A stretch of DNA of 64,000 bases from Rhizobium oryzicola (GCF_030504645.1 NZ_JAUKWQ010000010.1:62001-126000); one strand, 5' to 3'. Counted from the first letter of the stretch, positions 20,072 through 30,738 are shown. Numbers and translations: made by a program. Notes: generated by a model from the letters alone, not told the origin.

Positions 20072-20161
20072 TGGCGGAGAGGGTGGGATTCGAACCCACG
20101 ATACGGTTGCCCGTATGCCGCATTTCGAGTGCGGTGCTTTCGACCACTCAGCCACCTCTCC
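20072..20161 (-). tRNA. tRNA-Ser (anticodon CGA)
   Basis: Read on the minus strand, the 90-base sequence begins GGAGAGGTGGCTGAG and ends with the matching CCTCTCC arm, a G discriminator and an encoded CCA. The anticodon stem CCGCA/TGCGG encloses the loop CTCGAAA, giving CGA, which reads UCG serine codons. A long variable arm (built around ATACGGGCAACCGTAT) is diagnostic for a class II tRNA-Ser. The T-loop GGTTCGAATCC is intact. Confidence 0.97.
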
Positions 20162-20471
20162 GGTCACATTGGTCGGCGCAAGCTTGCGCGGGCTGTCTCA
20201 TAGCGATGATCGTTCGGACTGGCAAGGGCGAAATCGCAAAGTTTTCCGCATTTTGCCTTGACACTTCACAAGCCCTCACGTAAGCCCGCACGTCATCAGG
20301 CGTGGAAAAGGGTTTCCTCGTCTTTGTCCTCTGCGTCATGCGGGGGATTTCACCGGCAGACCGGTTCTGAAGAGTTTATCTTTCGAATCCTGCTCAACGT
20401 AGACTGATAAAAAGACGGCCGCTTGTTCTGATCGAACGGGCAGAGCCGGATCGAACATGAAAGGATAAAAT
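20162..20471. other. Gap between tRNA-Ser and rplU with putative divergent promoters
   Basis: This 310-base stretch holds no convincing gene. On the minus strand, TTGCCA (20220-20225) and TATGAG (20197-20202) are separated by 17 bases and could be the tRNA-Ser promoter. On the plus strand, TTGACA at 20258-20263 with a weak -10 region near 20281 could start an rplU transcript with a leader of about 180 bases. A 63-codon minus-strand frame here overlaps the tRNA and has no ribosome-binding site, so I do not call it. Confidence 0.4.
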
Positions 20472-20783
20472 ATGTTCGCAGTCATCAAGACCGGCGGTAA
20501 GCAGTACCGCGTGGCGGCCAATGATGTGGTCACCATCGAAAAGCTCGACGTCGCCGCTGGCGAAGTCATCGAATTCAACGAAGTCCTGATCATCGGCGAA
20601 GGTGCCGATGCCAAGGTTGGCGCGCCTTTCGTGGCTGGCGCTACCGTCAAGGGCGAAGTTGTCGAGCACAACCGTGGTCCGAAGGTTCTGTCCTTCAAGA
20701 AGCGTCGTCGTCAGAATTCCAAGCGGATTCGCGGCCATCGCCAGCACCACACCGTTGTTCGTATCACCGACATCGTCGCTTGA
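20472..20783 (+). CDS. rplU: 50S ribosomal protein L21
   Basis: L21 binds 23S rRNA in the large subunit. The 103-residue product has the family start MFAVIKTGGKQYRV, the GAPFVAGATVKGEVVEH stretch near residue 55, and the basic C-terminal loop FKKRRRQNSKRIRGHRQ. ATG 20472 follows AAAGGA. rpmA follows 38 bases later, the almost universal rplU-rpmA pair. Confidence 0.98.
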   Translation: MFAVIKTGGKQYRVAANDVVTIEKLDVAAGEVIEFNEVLIIGEGADAKVGAPFVAGATVKGEVVEHNRGPKVLSFKKRRRQNSKRIRGHRQHHTVVRITDIVA

Positions 20784-20821
20784 TCGTTTCAGGATTTTCG
20801 AAGGTTTAAAGGAGAACTCCA

Positions 20822-21091
20822 ATGGCACATAAAAAAGCTGGCGGTTCCTCGCGCAACGGTCGCGATTCTGAATCCAAGCGCCTTGGCGTGAAGAAGTTCG
20901 GCGGCGAAACCGTCATCGCAGGCAACATTATCGTTCGTCAGCGCGGCACGCAGTGGCATGCCGGCGCCAATGTCGGCATCGGCAAGGACCATACCCTCTT
21001 TGCACTCACGGCCGGCAATGTGAACTACCGTACGAAGGGTAACGGCCGAGTATTCGTGTCCGTTATGCCAAAAGCGGAAGCCGCGGAATAA
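20822..21091 (+). CDS. rpmA: 50S ribosomal protein L27
   Basis: L27 sits near the peptidyl-transferase centre. The 89-residue protein begins [20 protein letters not shown], the invariant N-terminus of L27, without the cleaved extension seen in Firmicutes. [27 protein letters not shown] follows, also typical but split here for brevity. The start has AAAGGAGAACTCC just upstream. It ends the rplU-rpmA operon ahead of a strong terminator. Confidence 0.98.
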   Translation: MAHKKAGGSSRNGRDSESKRLGVKKFGGETVIAGNIIVRQRGTQWHAGANVGIGKDHTLFALTAGNVNYRTKGNGRVFVSVMPKAEAAE

Positions 21092-21162
21092 TAGCCGGTA
21101 GCGCGTTAAAACAGCCGGCGTCTCATCGACCCGGCTGATACCCGCAAAAGGTTCAGACCAGA

Positions 21163-21201
21163 AAAAAGGGAAGATGGGACGTCACCCACCTTCCCTTTTT
21201 C
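21163..21201. terminator. Terminator after rplU-rpmA
   Basis: AAAAAGGGAAG-A-TGGG and CCCA-C-CTTCCCTTTTT form a long stem with one internal mismatch and a short loop, followed by a T-rich run on the plus strand. It lies 72 bases after the rpmA stop and just ahead of the acetyltransferase genes. Confidence 0.85.
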
Positions 21202-21225
21202 TTTGCCCCACAGGAGGACTGAACC

Positions 21226-21861
21226 ATGCAAGCGGAAATGTTAAGGAGCGGCCAAAGCCGGTCGCCCGAAGAGCGGTTGAGACCGCAACGGTTAAGGAGC
21301 GATTGCCCCGTCTTATTGTCGCAGAGACTGGTTCTGCGCAAACCCCATGAAGACGATATCGACGCCCTTTCCCATCTCGCCAACAATGCGGCTATTGCGA
21401 CCATGGTGTCGCGCATGCCGCACCCCTATACGGCAAAAGACGCTGCCGACTTCGTGCGACGCACGAAAATCGGCGGGATTGGCAAGTGCGTCTATGCCAT
21501 CACACGAGCGGATAACGGGGCTTTTCTCGGTTGCTGCGGTCTCGAACCGCATCCGGATGACCCTCTCACGCTTGAAATGGGCTATTGGCTTGGCGAACCT
21601 TACTGGAACAACGGCTATGCCACGGAAGCAGCGCATGCGCTGATCGACATGGCATTTCGCTCGCGCGAGATCGATCAGATCGATGCGCGGTGCCGGGTCA
21701 CCAATGTCGCGTCTCGCCGGGTCATCCAGAAGTGCGGCTTCCAGTTCCAGGGTTCCGGCATGGTCGGTTCGCTGGCGCTGGGCGGCATGGTGCCGGTCGA
21801 GTGGTTCCGGCTGGACCGCAAGACCTGGATGTCACTGAAGAGCTGGGGGGAAATGCGATGA
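21226..21861 (+). CDS. GNAT family N-acetyltransferase (RimJ/RimL-like)
   Basis: The 211-residue protein has a GNAT domain of the RimJ/RimL type after an Arg-rich N-terminal stretch of about 25 residues. Seen: LLSQRLVLRKPHEDDIDAL near residue 30, GYWLGEPYWNNGYATEAAHAL near residue 118, which is the acetyl-CoA pyrophosphate-binding loop region, and ASRRVIQKCGFQ near residue 165. The substrate cannot be told from sequence. The stop overlaps the start of a second GNAT gene (ATGA), so the two are coupled. GGAGG precedes ATG 21226. Confidence 0.88.
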   Translation: MQAEMLRSGQSRSPEERLRPQRLRSDCPVLLSQRLVLRKPHEDDIDALSHLANNAAIATMVSRMPHPYTAKDAADFVRRTKIGGIGKCVYAITRADNGAFLGCCGLEPHPDDPLTLEMGYWLGEPYWNNGYATEAAHALIDMAFRSREIDQIDARCRVTNVASRRVIQKCGFQFQGSGMVGSLALGGMVPVEWFRLDRKTWMSLKSWGEMR

Positions 21862-22433
21862 TCGCTATTCGCTCGAAGCCCCAGGCCCTTGCACAGACGC
21901 CTGGCCCCTGCCCCATCATCGAAACGAACCGGCTTGTGCTTCGGCCCCACCGGATGAGTGATGCGGATGCGATAGCAAGTTCGCTGAACGATTGGCAGGT
22001 GGTGCGCATGCTGGCACGCGTCCCCCTGCCCTATAGCCGGGATGACGCGTTCGACTGGTTGAACACCATCCGGTCCGGCACCCTGCCGGACTGGTGCCTG
22101 GCGATCACGGAAGGCGATGGCGTCCATATCGGCTGCGTCAGTCTGGAGATCAGGCATGGGCACTGGCATCTCGGTTATTGGCTGAACCGCTTCTACTGGG
22201 GTCACGGCCTGATGACGGAGGCGGTTTCCGCGGTGATTGAACGTTTTCTGCGGCGCATGCCGCAGACGGACATTCATTCCGGCGCCTTTGCCGATAACCA
22301 GGCGTCGCTGCGTATCCAGGAAAAGCTTGGCTTTCGGATCCAGCGCTGCTCGGACATCTACAGCCTCTCGCGCAGCGCCATGGTGCCGCATCTGGAAACA
22401 CGGCTGAGTGCCGAGAACTTTCAGCGACCGTGA
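21858..22433 (+). CDS. Second GNAT family N-acetyltransferase
   Basis: The 191-residue product is a diverged copy of the upstream acetyltransferase and likely arose by tandem duplication. Shared pattern: IIETNRLVLRPHRMSDADAI near residue 22, LGYWLNRFYWGHGLMTEAVSAV near residue 105, and ASLRIQEKLGFRIQ near residue 150. The pyrophosphate loop here is WGHGLM, against WNNGYA upstream, hinting at different substrates. ATG 21858 overlaps the upstream stop by four bases. Targets are unknown. Confidence 0.88.
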   Translation: MIAIRSKPQALAQTPGPCPIIETNRLVLRPHRMSDADAIASSLNDWQVVRMLARVPLPYSRDDAFDWLNTIRSGTLPDWCLAITEGDGVHIGCVSLEIRHGHWHLGYWLNRFYWGHGLMTEAVSAVIERFLRRMPQTDIHSGAFADNQASLRIQEKLGFRIQRCSDIYSLSRSAMVPHLETRLSAENFQRP

Positions 22434-22448
22434 GGTTGATGAGGTGCA

Positions 22449-22478
22449 GGCGGCGGGATGCGTTTGCGTTCCGCCGCC
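22449..22478. terminator. GC-rich stem-loop after the acetyltransferase pair
   Basis: GGCGGCGG and CCGCCGCC form an 8-bp stem, extended by weaker inner pairs, around a 14-base middle. It lies 15 bases beyond the second acetyltransferase stop and before obgE. No T-run follows, so it is at best a weak terminator. Confidence 0.35.
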
Positions 22479-22511
22479 GCATGCAACATGAAACCCAACG
22501 ATAAGCTTTGA

Positions 22512-23657
<1,146 letters not shown>

Positions 23658-23661
23658 TACA

Positions 23662-24843
23662 ATGGCAACCGGCCGCAAACCCCTTGCCGCCCATCGGCGG
23701 ATCGTCGTCAAGATCGGTTCGGCCCTGCTGGTCGATCGCGCCAGCGGCCTGAAGAAGGACTGGCTGCATTCCGTCTGTGCCGATATCGCGCGTCTGAGGG
23801 CCGAGAATGTCGACGTCCTCGTCGTATCATCCGGTGCTATTGCTCTCGGCCGTACGGTTCTGGATCTCGCACCCGGCGCTTTGAAGCTGGAGGAAAGCCA
23901 GGCGGCGGCGGCGGTCGGACAGATTGCGCTGGCGCGCGCTTGGTCGGAAAGCCTGTCGCGCGACAATATCGTCGCGGGTCAGATCCTGCTGACGCTCGGC
24001 GATACGGAAGAGCGGCGGCGCTATCTCAATGCGCGCGCGACGATCAACCAGTTGCTGAAGCTCGGTGCGGTTCCGATCATCAATGAGAACGATACGGTTG
24101 CCACCTCTGAAATCCGGTATGGCGACAACGACCGTCTGGCGGCGCGTGTTGCAACGATGACCGGCGCCGATCTCTTGATCCTGCTCTCCGATATCGACGG
24201 GCTTTACACTGCGCCACCGCATCTCGACCCGAAGGCTGAATTCCTGCCGGTTATCCCAGCCATTACGCCTGACATCGAAGCCATGGCGGGTGGGGCAGCC
24301 TCCGAACTGTCACGTGGCGGCATGCGCACCAAGATCGATGCTGGCAAGATCGCGACTGGTGCCGGCTGCGGCATGATCATCGCTTCGGGCAAGACACAGA
24401 ATCCATTGCAGGCGATTGAAACGGGCGCGCGTTCCTCCTGGTTTGCGCCATCTGGAACGCCTGTCACGGCCCGCAAGACCTGGATTGCCGGACAGCTGCA
24501 GCCGGCTGGCGAGTTGACTGTCGATGCCGGTGCCGAACAGGCGCTGGCACGGGGAAAAAGCCTTCTTCCGGCGGGCGTTCGCTCCGTGTCGGGTTCGTTC
24601 AGCCGGGGCGATACGGTTGCCATCATCGGCGCGGAAGGCCGGGAAATCGCACGCGGTCTCGTCAGTTATGATGCCGAGGAAGCGCGCCAGATTGCCGGTC
24701 GCAAATCGGCAGAGATTGAAGAGATCCTGGGTTATGCCGGTCGTGCGGCCATGGTGCATCGCGACGATCTGGTCGTCACGGGCGTGATTGCCAAGGCAAA
24801 GGCGAAAGAAGAGACGGAAAAGGGCGCTGTCCATGCTGGATAA
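23662..24843 (+). CDS. proB: Glutamate 5-kinase
   Basis: ProB phosphorylates glutamate in the first step of proline synthesis and is normally feedback-inhibited by proline. The 393-residue product has the amino-acid kinase domain ([42 protein letters not shown] near residue 145). A C-terminal PUA domain ([20 protein letters not shown] to VVTGV) follows. ATG 23662 (MATGRKP) is chosen because the earlier in-frame codons overlap obgE. The end overlaps proA by 11 bases. Confidence 0.97.
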   Translation: MATGRKPLAAHRRIVVKIGSALLVDRASGLKKDWLHSVCADIARLRAENVDVLVVSSGAIALGRTVLDLAPGALKLEESQAAAAVGQIALARAWSESLSRDNIVAGQILLTLGDTEERRRYLNARATINQLLKLGAVPIINENDTVATSEIRYGDNDRLAARVATMTGADLLILLSDIDGLYTAPPHLDPKAEFLPVIPAITPDIEAMAGGAASELSRGGMRTKIDAGKIATGAGCGMIIASGKTQNPLQAIETGARSSWFAPSGTPVTARKTWIAGQLQPAGELTVDAGAEQALARGKSLLPAGVRSVSGSFSRGDTVAIIGAEGREIARGLVSYDAEEARQIAGRKSAEIEEILGYAGRAAMVHRDDLVVTGVIAKAKAKEETEKGAVHAG

Positions 24844-26113
24844 GGTCGCGACTGACAATGTCGAACAGCTGATGCAGGATATCGGCAACCGTGCCAAGAA
24901 GGCTGCACGGCTGCTGGCAACGGCGACGACGCAGGCGAAGAATGCTGCGCTGAACGCAGCCGCCGACGCCATTCTTGCTGCAACGCCTGATATTCTCGCG
25001 GCGAATGCTGAGGATCTCGCCAATGTGGAAGGCAAGGGCTTGCTGCCCTCCTTCATCGATCGCCTGACGCTGAACGAGAAGCGGGTGGCGGAAATGGCCG
25101 AAGGCCTTCGCGCCATCGCGGCCCTGCCCGACCCGGTCGGCGGCGTCATTGCCGCCTGGGATCGTCCGAATGGTTTGCAGATCGAGCGCGTGCGCACACC
25201 GTTGGGCGTGATCGGCGTGATCTACGAAAGCCGCCCCAATGTGACGGCGGACGCCGGTGCGCTTTGCCTCAAGGCGGGCAATGCAGTCATTTTGCGCGGC
25301 GGAAGCGATTCGCTGCTTTCATCGCAGGCTATCCATCGCTGCCTGTCGGTTGGATTGGCCAAGGCTGGACTTCCAGTTGATGCGATCCAGATCGTGCCGG
25401 TGGGGGATCGTGCAGCCGTGGGTGCCATGCTGTCCGGTCTCAATGGCGCTGTCGACGTCATCGTGCCGCGCGGTGGCAAGAGCCTCGTTGCGCGCGTTCA
25501 ATCGGAAGCGCGGGTGCCGGTGTTTGCCCATCTGGAAGGGCTTTGCCACATCTATGTGGACGCCTCTGCCAATCTCGACATGGCAGTCAAAATTGTGCTC
25601 AACGCCAAGATGCGCCGCACCGGTATCTGCGGCGCGGCCGAGACGCTGCTCATCGACCGCAAGGTCGTCAGCACGCATCTGAAGCCTATCCTGGATGCCC
25701 TTGCAGCCGCTGGCTGCGAAATCCGCGGTGATGAGGCGGTATTGGCGGCCTATCCCGGTGTTACGGCGGCGCAGGAAGAAGATTGGCGCACGGAATATCT
25801 GGATGCGGTCATCTCAGTCGCTGTCGTCGAGGGCATCGATGGCGCGATCAACCATATCTCCACTTACTCCTCTAACCATACGGAGGCGGTCATTGCTGAA
25901 GACGCCGATGTTGTCGCCCGCTTCTTCAACGAGCTGGATTCAGCGATCCTACTCCACAATGCCTCGACCCAGTTTGCCGATGGCGGCGAATTCGGCATGG
26001 GCGGCGAAATCGGCATTTCCACGGGCAAGATGCATGCGCGGGGACCTGTCGGCGTCGAGCAGTTGACCTCGTTCAAGTACCGCGTGCACGGCACCGGCCA
26101 GACGCGGCCCTGA
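24833..26113 (+). CDS. proA: Glutamate-5-semialdehyde dehydrogenase
   Basis: ProA reduces glutamyl 5-phosphate with NADPH to glutamate semialdehyde, the second proline step. The 426-residue protein has the family motifs [26 protein letters not shown] (split by domain) near residue 110, [15 protein letters not shown] near residue 140, and the catalytic region [13 protein letters not shown] near residue 260. The start ATG 24833 lies inside the last codons of proB, giving an 11-base overlap and probable translational coupling. nadD follows 6 bases after the stop. Confidence 0.97.
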   Translation: MLDKVATDNVEQLMQDIGNRAKKAARLLATATTQAKNAALNAAADAILAATPDILAANAEDLANVEGKGLLPSFIDRLTLNEKRVAEMAEGLRAIAALPDPVGGVIAAWDRPNGLQIERVRTPLGVIGVIYESRPNVTADAGALCLKAGNAVILRGGSDSLLSSQAIHRCLSVGLAKAGLPVDAIQIVPVGDRAAVGAMLSGLNGAVDVIVPRGGKSLVARVQSEARVPVFAHLEGLCHIYVDASANLDMAVKIVLNAKMRRTGICGAAETLLIDRKVVSTHLKPILDALAAAGCEIRGDEAVLAAYPGVTAAQEEDWRTEYLDAVISVAVVEGIDGAINHISTYSSNHTEAVIAEDADVVARFFNELDSAILLHNASTQFADGGEFGMGGEIGISTGKMHARGPVGVEQLTSFKYRVHGTGQTRP

Positions 26114-26119
26114 CACAAG

Positions 26120-26794
26120 GTGAGTGTGGAGGGGGTCGACAAGCATTATCTGACCATGCCGCGGGCGGAAGCCGGCATGGTCGTCGGGCTGTTCGGCGGT
26201 TCGTTCAACCCGCCGCATGAGGGGCATTTGCTGGTGGCGGAAATGGCCTTGAAGCGTCTTGGCCTCGATCAGCTCTGGTGGATGGTGACGCCCGGCAATC
26301 CCCTGAAAAGCCGCTCCAACCTTCTGCCATTGCAGGAACGTATTGCGCTGAGTGAAGCGCTGATCGAAGATCCGCGCATCAAGGTGACGGCGTTTGAGGA
26401 AAAGCTGAATACCAGCTTCACGGCCGAAACAGTAGCGCATGTGGTGGCGCGCAATCGCCGCGCCCATTTCATCTGGGTCATGGGTGCCGATAGTCTGAAG
26501 ACATTTCATCGCTGGCAGAAATGGCGCCAGATTGCCGATACCGTGCCGATCGCCATCATCGATCGCCCGGGGGCGACCCTCTCCTTCCTGTCATCGGCTG
26601 CAGCGCGCGCCCTCCATTTTGCCAGGGTGCATGAAAACGAAGCGCTGCACTTATGGCGCAAGCGCCCACCGGCCTGGACCTTCCTGCATGGACCGCGCTC
26701 CCCCCTGAGTTCCACCGCCATTCGAGCGGGTTACAAGGCAGAGACGGGCGATGATGAAGCGAATGCGGCAAAATCCGATCTCTTGAAAGATTAA
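26120..26794 (+). CDS. nadD: Nicotinate-nucleotide adenylyltransferase
   Basis: NadD joins nicotinate mononucleotide with ATP in NAD synthesis. The 224-residue protein has the nucleotidyltransferase signature GLFGGSFNPPHEGH near residue 23, WWMVTPGNPLK near residue 53, WVMGADSLKTFHRWQKW near residue 118, and the ISSTxxR-type end LSSTAIRAG. The GTG at 26120 is the first start after proA. ATG 26156 (MPRAEAGM) is equally plausible. It leads the conserved nadD-rsfS-rlmH cluster, which joins NAD synthesis to ribosome maturation. Confidence 0.95.
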   Translation: MSVEGVDKHYLTMPRAEAGMVVGLFGGSFNPPHEGHLLVAEMALKRLGLDQLWWMVTPGNPLKSRSNLLPLQERIALSEALIEDPRIKVTAFEEKLNTSFTAETVAHVVARNRRAHFIWVMGADSLKTFHRWQKWRQIADTVPIAIIDRPGATLSFLSSAAARALHFARVHENEALHLWRKRPPAWTFLHGPRSPLSSTAIRAGYKAETGDDEANAAKSDLLKD

Positions 26795-26901
26795 CCATTC
26801 GATGCCACCTTACTGAGGTGAGCGATTTGCGTTCGCTCGCCGCAAGTGTCTGTTCTTGGAAGAAAGGATCAACCCTGACAACAGTACACGCCAAGGGAAG
26901 A

Positions 26902-27285
26902 ATGCCTGCCATTCCCCCGAAGAGCCTGGAACGTGGCGCCGATGCCGCTGCCCGTGCTCTTGAACTGGTCCTCGCAAGCCTCGAGGACTCCAAAGCCGAA
27001 GACATCGTCACCATCAACATTGCTGGGAAATCCGCGCTGGGCGACTACATGGTGGTCGTGTCCGGACGATCGAACCGGCATGTCACGGCCATCGCCGAGC
27101 ATCTTCTGTCGGACCTGAAGGATGAGGGCTTTGGCAGCGCCCGCGTCGAAGGCCTCGATAGCGGCGACTGGGTGTTGATTGACAGCGGTGACGTCATCAT
27201 CCATGTGTTCCGACCGGAAATCCGGGAGTTCTACAACATCGAAAAGATGTGGGCGGCTCCGGACGAGGAAGAAACACTGCACTGA
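26902..27285 (+). CDS. rsfS: Ribosome silencing factor RsfS
   Basis: RsfS (YbeB/Iojap) binds L14 and blocks subunit joining under nutrient stress. The core is clear: ALELVLASLEDSKAEDIVTINI, ALGDYMVVVSGRSNRHVTAIA, GLDSGDWVLIDSGDVIIHVF and REFYNIEKMW. ATG 26902 has AAGGGAAG just upstream and gives 127 residues. Two alternatives exist in frame. One is GTG 26818 (155 residues, no visible ribosome-binding site). The other is a CTG at 26875 with AAAGGA six bases upstream, giving MTTVHAKG. The CTG is attractive but unproven. Confidence 0.93.
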   Translation: MPAIPPKSLERGADAAARALELVLASLEDSKAEDIVTINIAGKSALGDYMVVVSGRSNRHVTAIAEHLLSDLKDEGFGSARVEGLDSGDWVLIDSGDVIIHVFRPEIREFYNIEKMWAAPDEEETLH

Positions 27286-27395
27286 CGGTTGATGGCCCCG
27301 TGCCTGATGCCTTTCAGTGTTCACGGCGATTGATGCGGTTGGGCTCGTGCTCCGCCGAAAGGTAAGCTCGGTCGCCGAGAGATAGGCATTCGGAC

Positions 27396-27878
27396 ATGCG
27401 CATCACCCTATTTGCCGTGGGACGGCTGAAGGCCGGACCCGAGAAGGATCTTGCATCGCGTTATCTGGACCGGTTCGCCAAGGCCGGTCCGGCGGTGGGC
27501 CTTGAGTTTGCGCGTGTGGCGGAGATGGCGGAAAGCCGTGCATCCAGCGCCGAGACGCGCAAGCGCGAAGAAGCGGCGATGCTGGACAAGACGCTCAGCG
27601 AAGGCAGCGTTCTCATTCTTCTTGATGAGCGCGGCAAGGCGCTCGACAGTCCCGCCTTTGCCGATCTGCTGGGTCGCTACCGCGATCAGGGCAAGCGCGA
27701 CATGGTGATTGCCATCGGCGGTGCCGACGGGCTGGACCCTGCTCTTTATTCCCGCGCCGATGCCACCATCAATCTGGGGTCCATGACCTGGCCGCATCAA
27801 CTCGTGCGCATCCTGATCGCCGAACAGCTTTATCGCGCCGTCACGATCCTTTCCGGTCATCCCTATCACCGCGTCTGA
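27396..27878 (+). CDS. rlmH: 23S rRNA (pseudouridine(1915)-N3)-methyltransferase RlmH
   Basis: RlmH is a small SPOUT methyltransferase acting on pseudouridine 1915 in assembled ribosomes. The 160-residue length is normal. It opens MRITLFAVGRLKAGPE, has VLILLDERGKALDSPAFADLL near residue 75, the SAM-knot motif IAIGGADGL near residue 107 (GGPxG is commoner), and ends LYRAVTILSGHPYHRV, which is highly conserved. It follows rsfS by 110 bases. Confidence 0.97.
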   Translation: MRITLFAVGRLKAGPEKDLASRYLDRFAKAGPAVGLEFARVAEMAESRASSAETRKREEAAMLDKTLSEGSVLILLDERGKALDSPAFADLLGRYRDQGKRDMVIAIGGADGLDPALYSRADATINLGSMTWPHQLVRILIAEQLYRAVTILSGHPYHRV

Positions 27879-27957
27879 GGACATCGCCGACCGGAACACG
27901 ATGTTGTTTCTGGTATCGTTAAGCAAATCGGCTTAATCTCCGACGATCGAGGGAAGC

Positions 27958-29385
27958 GTGCGGGACGGAATGCGGGACGCAAGACATGGCATGAAAGCGC
28001 TGCGGCCGCTGCTTTTTGCAGGCCTGTGCCTTTCCGTGTCGGTACCTCCGATTGCTGCCCAGACAACAGCCAGCCTGCCCTCCCCGGCACAAACCGAAAC
28101 GCCTGCGCAGCCAAGCGATGGTGAGGTTTCCGTGGCGGCGCTGGAAAAGAAGCGGGATGAGACGCGCGCAGAATTGCAGGACCTGTCCCGCACCATCAGC
28201 CTTTCCACGGACAAGGCGCAAGCCATCGAGCAGACAATCGCGTCCCTGGACAAGAGTTCTGCGAGCATCCGTCAGGCGCTGATCGAATCAGCCAGCCGGC
28301 GCAAGGAGTTCGACGCAAAGATCCGCGACAGCGAAAAGAAGATTGCCACCATGCGCGTGAAGGAGGACGGCATTCGCGCCTCGCTTCGTGAACGTCGCGG
28401 CGTGCTGGCCGAAGTGCTGGCCGCGTTGCAGCGCATGGGGCGCAATCCGCCCCCTGCTCTTCTGGTCACGCCAGAGGATGCGCTGGCTTCGGTTCGCAGC
28501 GCCATTCTTCTTGGTGCAGTCGTCCCCGGCATGCGCGCGGAAGCCGATGCGCTGATGGCAGATCTTCACTCGCTGGCCACGTTGCAGGTAGATGCACTGG
28601 TGGAGAAGAACAAGGCGGCGGACGCTATGGCAGCCAGCCAGGAGGAAGACCGGCGCATGCAGCTTCTGCTGGCGGAAAACGACAAGCAGAATAAGGTCAA
28701 CAGCGCCGATCTTTTAACCGAGCGACGCCGTTCCGAGGAGCTGGCCAGCAAGGCGACCTCTCTTGAGGGGCTCATTCGCTCGCTCGAAGGGGAAATTTCC
28801 TCCGTGCGGGATGCGGTTGAAAAGGCCCGCCTGGAAGAGGAGCGGCGCAAGCAGCTGAGCGACAGTGAACGCGAGAAAGCACGCCAACTGGCGGACAGTG
28901 GTGTGCCCGACAAAAACCGCATTGCGCCCGCATATCCCTTCGCGAGCCTTAAGCAGAAGCTGGATCTGCCGGTGGGTGGCGATGTGCTTCGGGCCTATGG
29001 CGATCCGGATGGAACGGGACATTCCGCCAAGGGTATCACGGTCGCCTCCAATGCCGGCGCGGTCGTCACGGCACCTGCCGATGGGCTCGTTGTCTTTGCC
29101 GGCGCCTTCAGAAGTTACGGACAAATGGTGATCCTGAACGCAGGCGATGGATATCACATCGTGTTGACCGGCATGGAGAAGGTCAGCGTGCGGCAAGGCA
29201 AATTCGTTTTTTCAGGTGAACCCATCGCTACGATGGGCGAGAAAAGAGTGGCAAGCGCAACTGCGTTGGCGCTGGAAACGGATCGCCCGACGCTTTACAT
29301 TGAATTCAGAAAAGACGGCACACCGGTCGATTCGAAACCGTGGTGGACCGAAAAGGAAACTGGAAGGGCACGAAATGATTCGTAG
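27958..29385 (+). CDS. envC: EnvC-like murein hydrolase activator with degenerate LytM domain
   Basis: EnvC-type proteins switch on amidases that split septal peptidoglycan. The product has a signal peptide (MKALRPLLFAGLCLSVS from an internal ATG at 27991) and a long coiled-coil region with repeated Glu/Arg/Lys (about residues 45-320). A C-terminal M23/LytM domain starts near KQKLDLPVGGDVLRAYG. The metal-binding HxxxD and HxH motifs of active M23 enzymes are not intact (GHSAKG and HIVLTG instead), which matches a non-catalytic activator. GTG 27958 would add 11 residues. The stop overlaps ctpA by 11 bases. Confidence 0.87.
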   Translation: MRDGMRDARHGMKALRPLLFAGLCLSVSVPPIAAQTTASLPSPAQTETPAQPSDGEVSVAALEKKRDETRAELQDLSRTISLSTDKAQAIEQTIASLDKSSASIRQALIESASRRKEFDAKIRDSEKKIATMRVKEDGIRASLRERRGVLAEVLAALQRMGRNPPPALLVTPEDALASVRSAILLGAVVPGMRAEADALMADLHSLATLQVDALVEKNKAADAMAASQEEDRRMQLLLAENDKQNKVNSADLLTERRRSEELASKATSLEGLIRSLEGEISSVRDAVEKARLEEERRKQLSDSEREKARQLADSGVPDKNRIAPAYPFASLKQKLDLPVGGDVLRAYGDPDGTGHSAKGITVASNAGAVVTAPADGLVVFAGAFRSYGQMVILNAGDGYHIVLTGMEKVSVRQGKFVFSGEPIATMGEKRVASATALALETDRPTLYIEFRKDGTPVDSKPWWTEKETGRARNDS

Positions 29386-30706
29386 GGCTTCTCTTGTCAT
29401 TGTTGGGGCGTTGCTTGGCGCAACTGCAATGAGCGTCGTTTATTCGGCCGGCGTGCCCGCCCAGGCCGCAGGGTCTTCAACCTATCGTGAGCTTTCGATC
29501 TTCGGTGATGTGTTCGAGCGCGTCCGCGCCCAGTATGTGACGCCGCCGGATGAGCAGAAGCTCATCGAAGCCGCCATCAATGGCATGCTCTCCTCGCTTG
29601 ATCCGCATTCCAGCTACATGAATGCCAAGGATGCTGCCGACATGCGCACCCAGACCAAGGGTGAGTTCGGCGGGCTCGGCATCGAAGTGACGATGGAAAA
29701 CGAGCTGGTGAAGGTCATCACCCCCATCGATGACACGCCTGCTGCAAAGGCCGGCGTTCTCGCTGGCGACTTCATCTCCGAAATCGACGGCAAGCCGGTC
29801 CGGGGCCTGAAGCTCGAAGACGCCGTCGAAAAGATGCGCGGTGCGATCAACACGCCGATCAAGCTGACGATCTTGCGCAAGGGCGCCGACAAGCCGCTCG
29901 ATATCACCGTCGTGCGTGACGTGATTGCGGTGCGTGCCGTCAAGTCGCGCGTTGAAGGCGGCGATGTCGGTTATCTGCGCGTGATCTCCTTCACCGAGAA
30001 GACCTATGACGATCTCGAAAAGGCCATCAAGAAGATCAAGGCGGAAGTCCCGGCTGACAAGCTCAAGGGCTATGTTCTCGACCTGCGCCTGAACCCGGGT
30101 GGTCTGCTCGATCAGGCCATCAATGTTTCGGATGCCTTCCTGGAGCGCGGCGAAGTGGTTTCCACCCGTGGCCGTAATCCGGAAGAAACCCGCCGCTTCA
30201 ATGCCGGTCCTGGCGACCTGACGGATGGCAAGCCTGTCATCGTGCTGGTCAATGGCGGTTCGGCTTCGGCTTCGGAAATCGTGGCCGGTGCGCTGCAGGA
30301 TCTCAAGCGTGCGACCGTCGTCGGCACGCGTTCCTTCGGCAAGGGCTCCGTCCAGACCATCATCCCGCTGGGTGATGCCGGCGCGCTGCGTTTGACCACG
30401 GCGCTCTATTACACGCCGTCGGGCAAGTCGATCCAGGGCACCGGTATCAAGCCGGATATCAAGGTCGAGCAGCCGCTGCCGGCGGACCTGCAGGGCAAGA
30501 TCCGTCCCGAAGGCGAATCCAGCCTGCGCGGCCATATCCAGGGCCAGAGTGAGACGGAGGAAGGTTCTGGCTCGGCCGCTTACGTTCCGCCGGAAGCCAA
30601 GGATGACGTTCAGTTGAACTACGCACTGGATCTGATGCGTGGCAACAAGACCGATCCGAGCTTCCCACCGCAGCCGGACAAGGCTGCGGCTGCGATCAAG
30701 CCCTGA
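29375..30706 (+). CDS. ctpA: Carboxyl-terminal processing protease CtpA (S41)
   Basis: CtpA-type S41 proteases cut periplasmic proteins near their C-termini and often control peptidoglycan hydrolases. The 443-residue product has an N-terminal signal or anchor (MIRRASLVIVGALLG), a PDZ domain at about residues 95-170, and a protease core. The Ser-Lys pair is visible: NGGSASASE near residue 295 (catalytic Ser298 by the 25-residue spacing) and SFGKGSVQT with Lys323. A Pro/Gly-rich low-complexity tail follows residue 380. Overlap with envC suggests a shared cell-wall role. Confidence 0.95.
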   Translation: MIRRASLVIVGALLGATAMSVVYSAGVPAQAAGSSTYRELSIFGDVFERVRAQYVTPPDEQKLIEAAINGMLSSLDPHSSYMNAKDAADMRTQTKGEFGGLGIEVTMENELVKVITPIDDTPAAKAGVLAGDFISEIDGKPVRGLKLEDAVEKMRGAINTPIKLTILRKGADKPLDITVVRDVIAVRAVKSRVEGGDVGYLRVISFTEKTYDDLEKAIKKIKAEVPADKLKGYVLDLRLNPGGLLDQAINVSDAFLERGEVVSTRGRNPEETRRFNAGPGDLTDGKPVIVLVNGGSASASEIVAGALQDLKRATVVGTRSFGKGSVQTIIPLGDAGALRLTTALYYTPSGKSIQGTGIKPDIKVEQPLPADLQGKIRPEGESSLRGHIQGQSETEEGSGSAAYVPPEAKDDVQLNYALDLMRGNKTDPSFPPQPDKAAAAIKP

Positions 30707-30738
30707 CCTGCGGCGCATTGCCATAACTCCTTCATTCG

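Noticed and set aside
20071-20283. A plus-strand open frame starting MAERVGFEPTIRLP
   Set aside because: It is the antisense of tRNA-Ser. This product sequence is a well-known artefact of reading tRNA genes as proteins.
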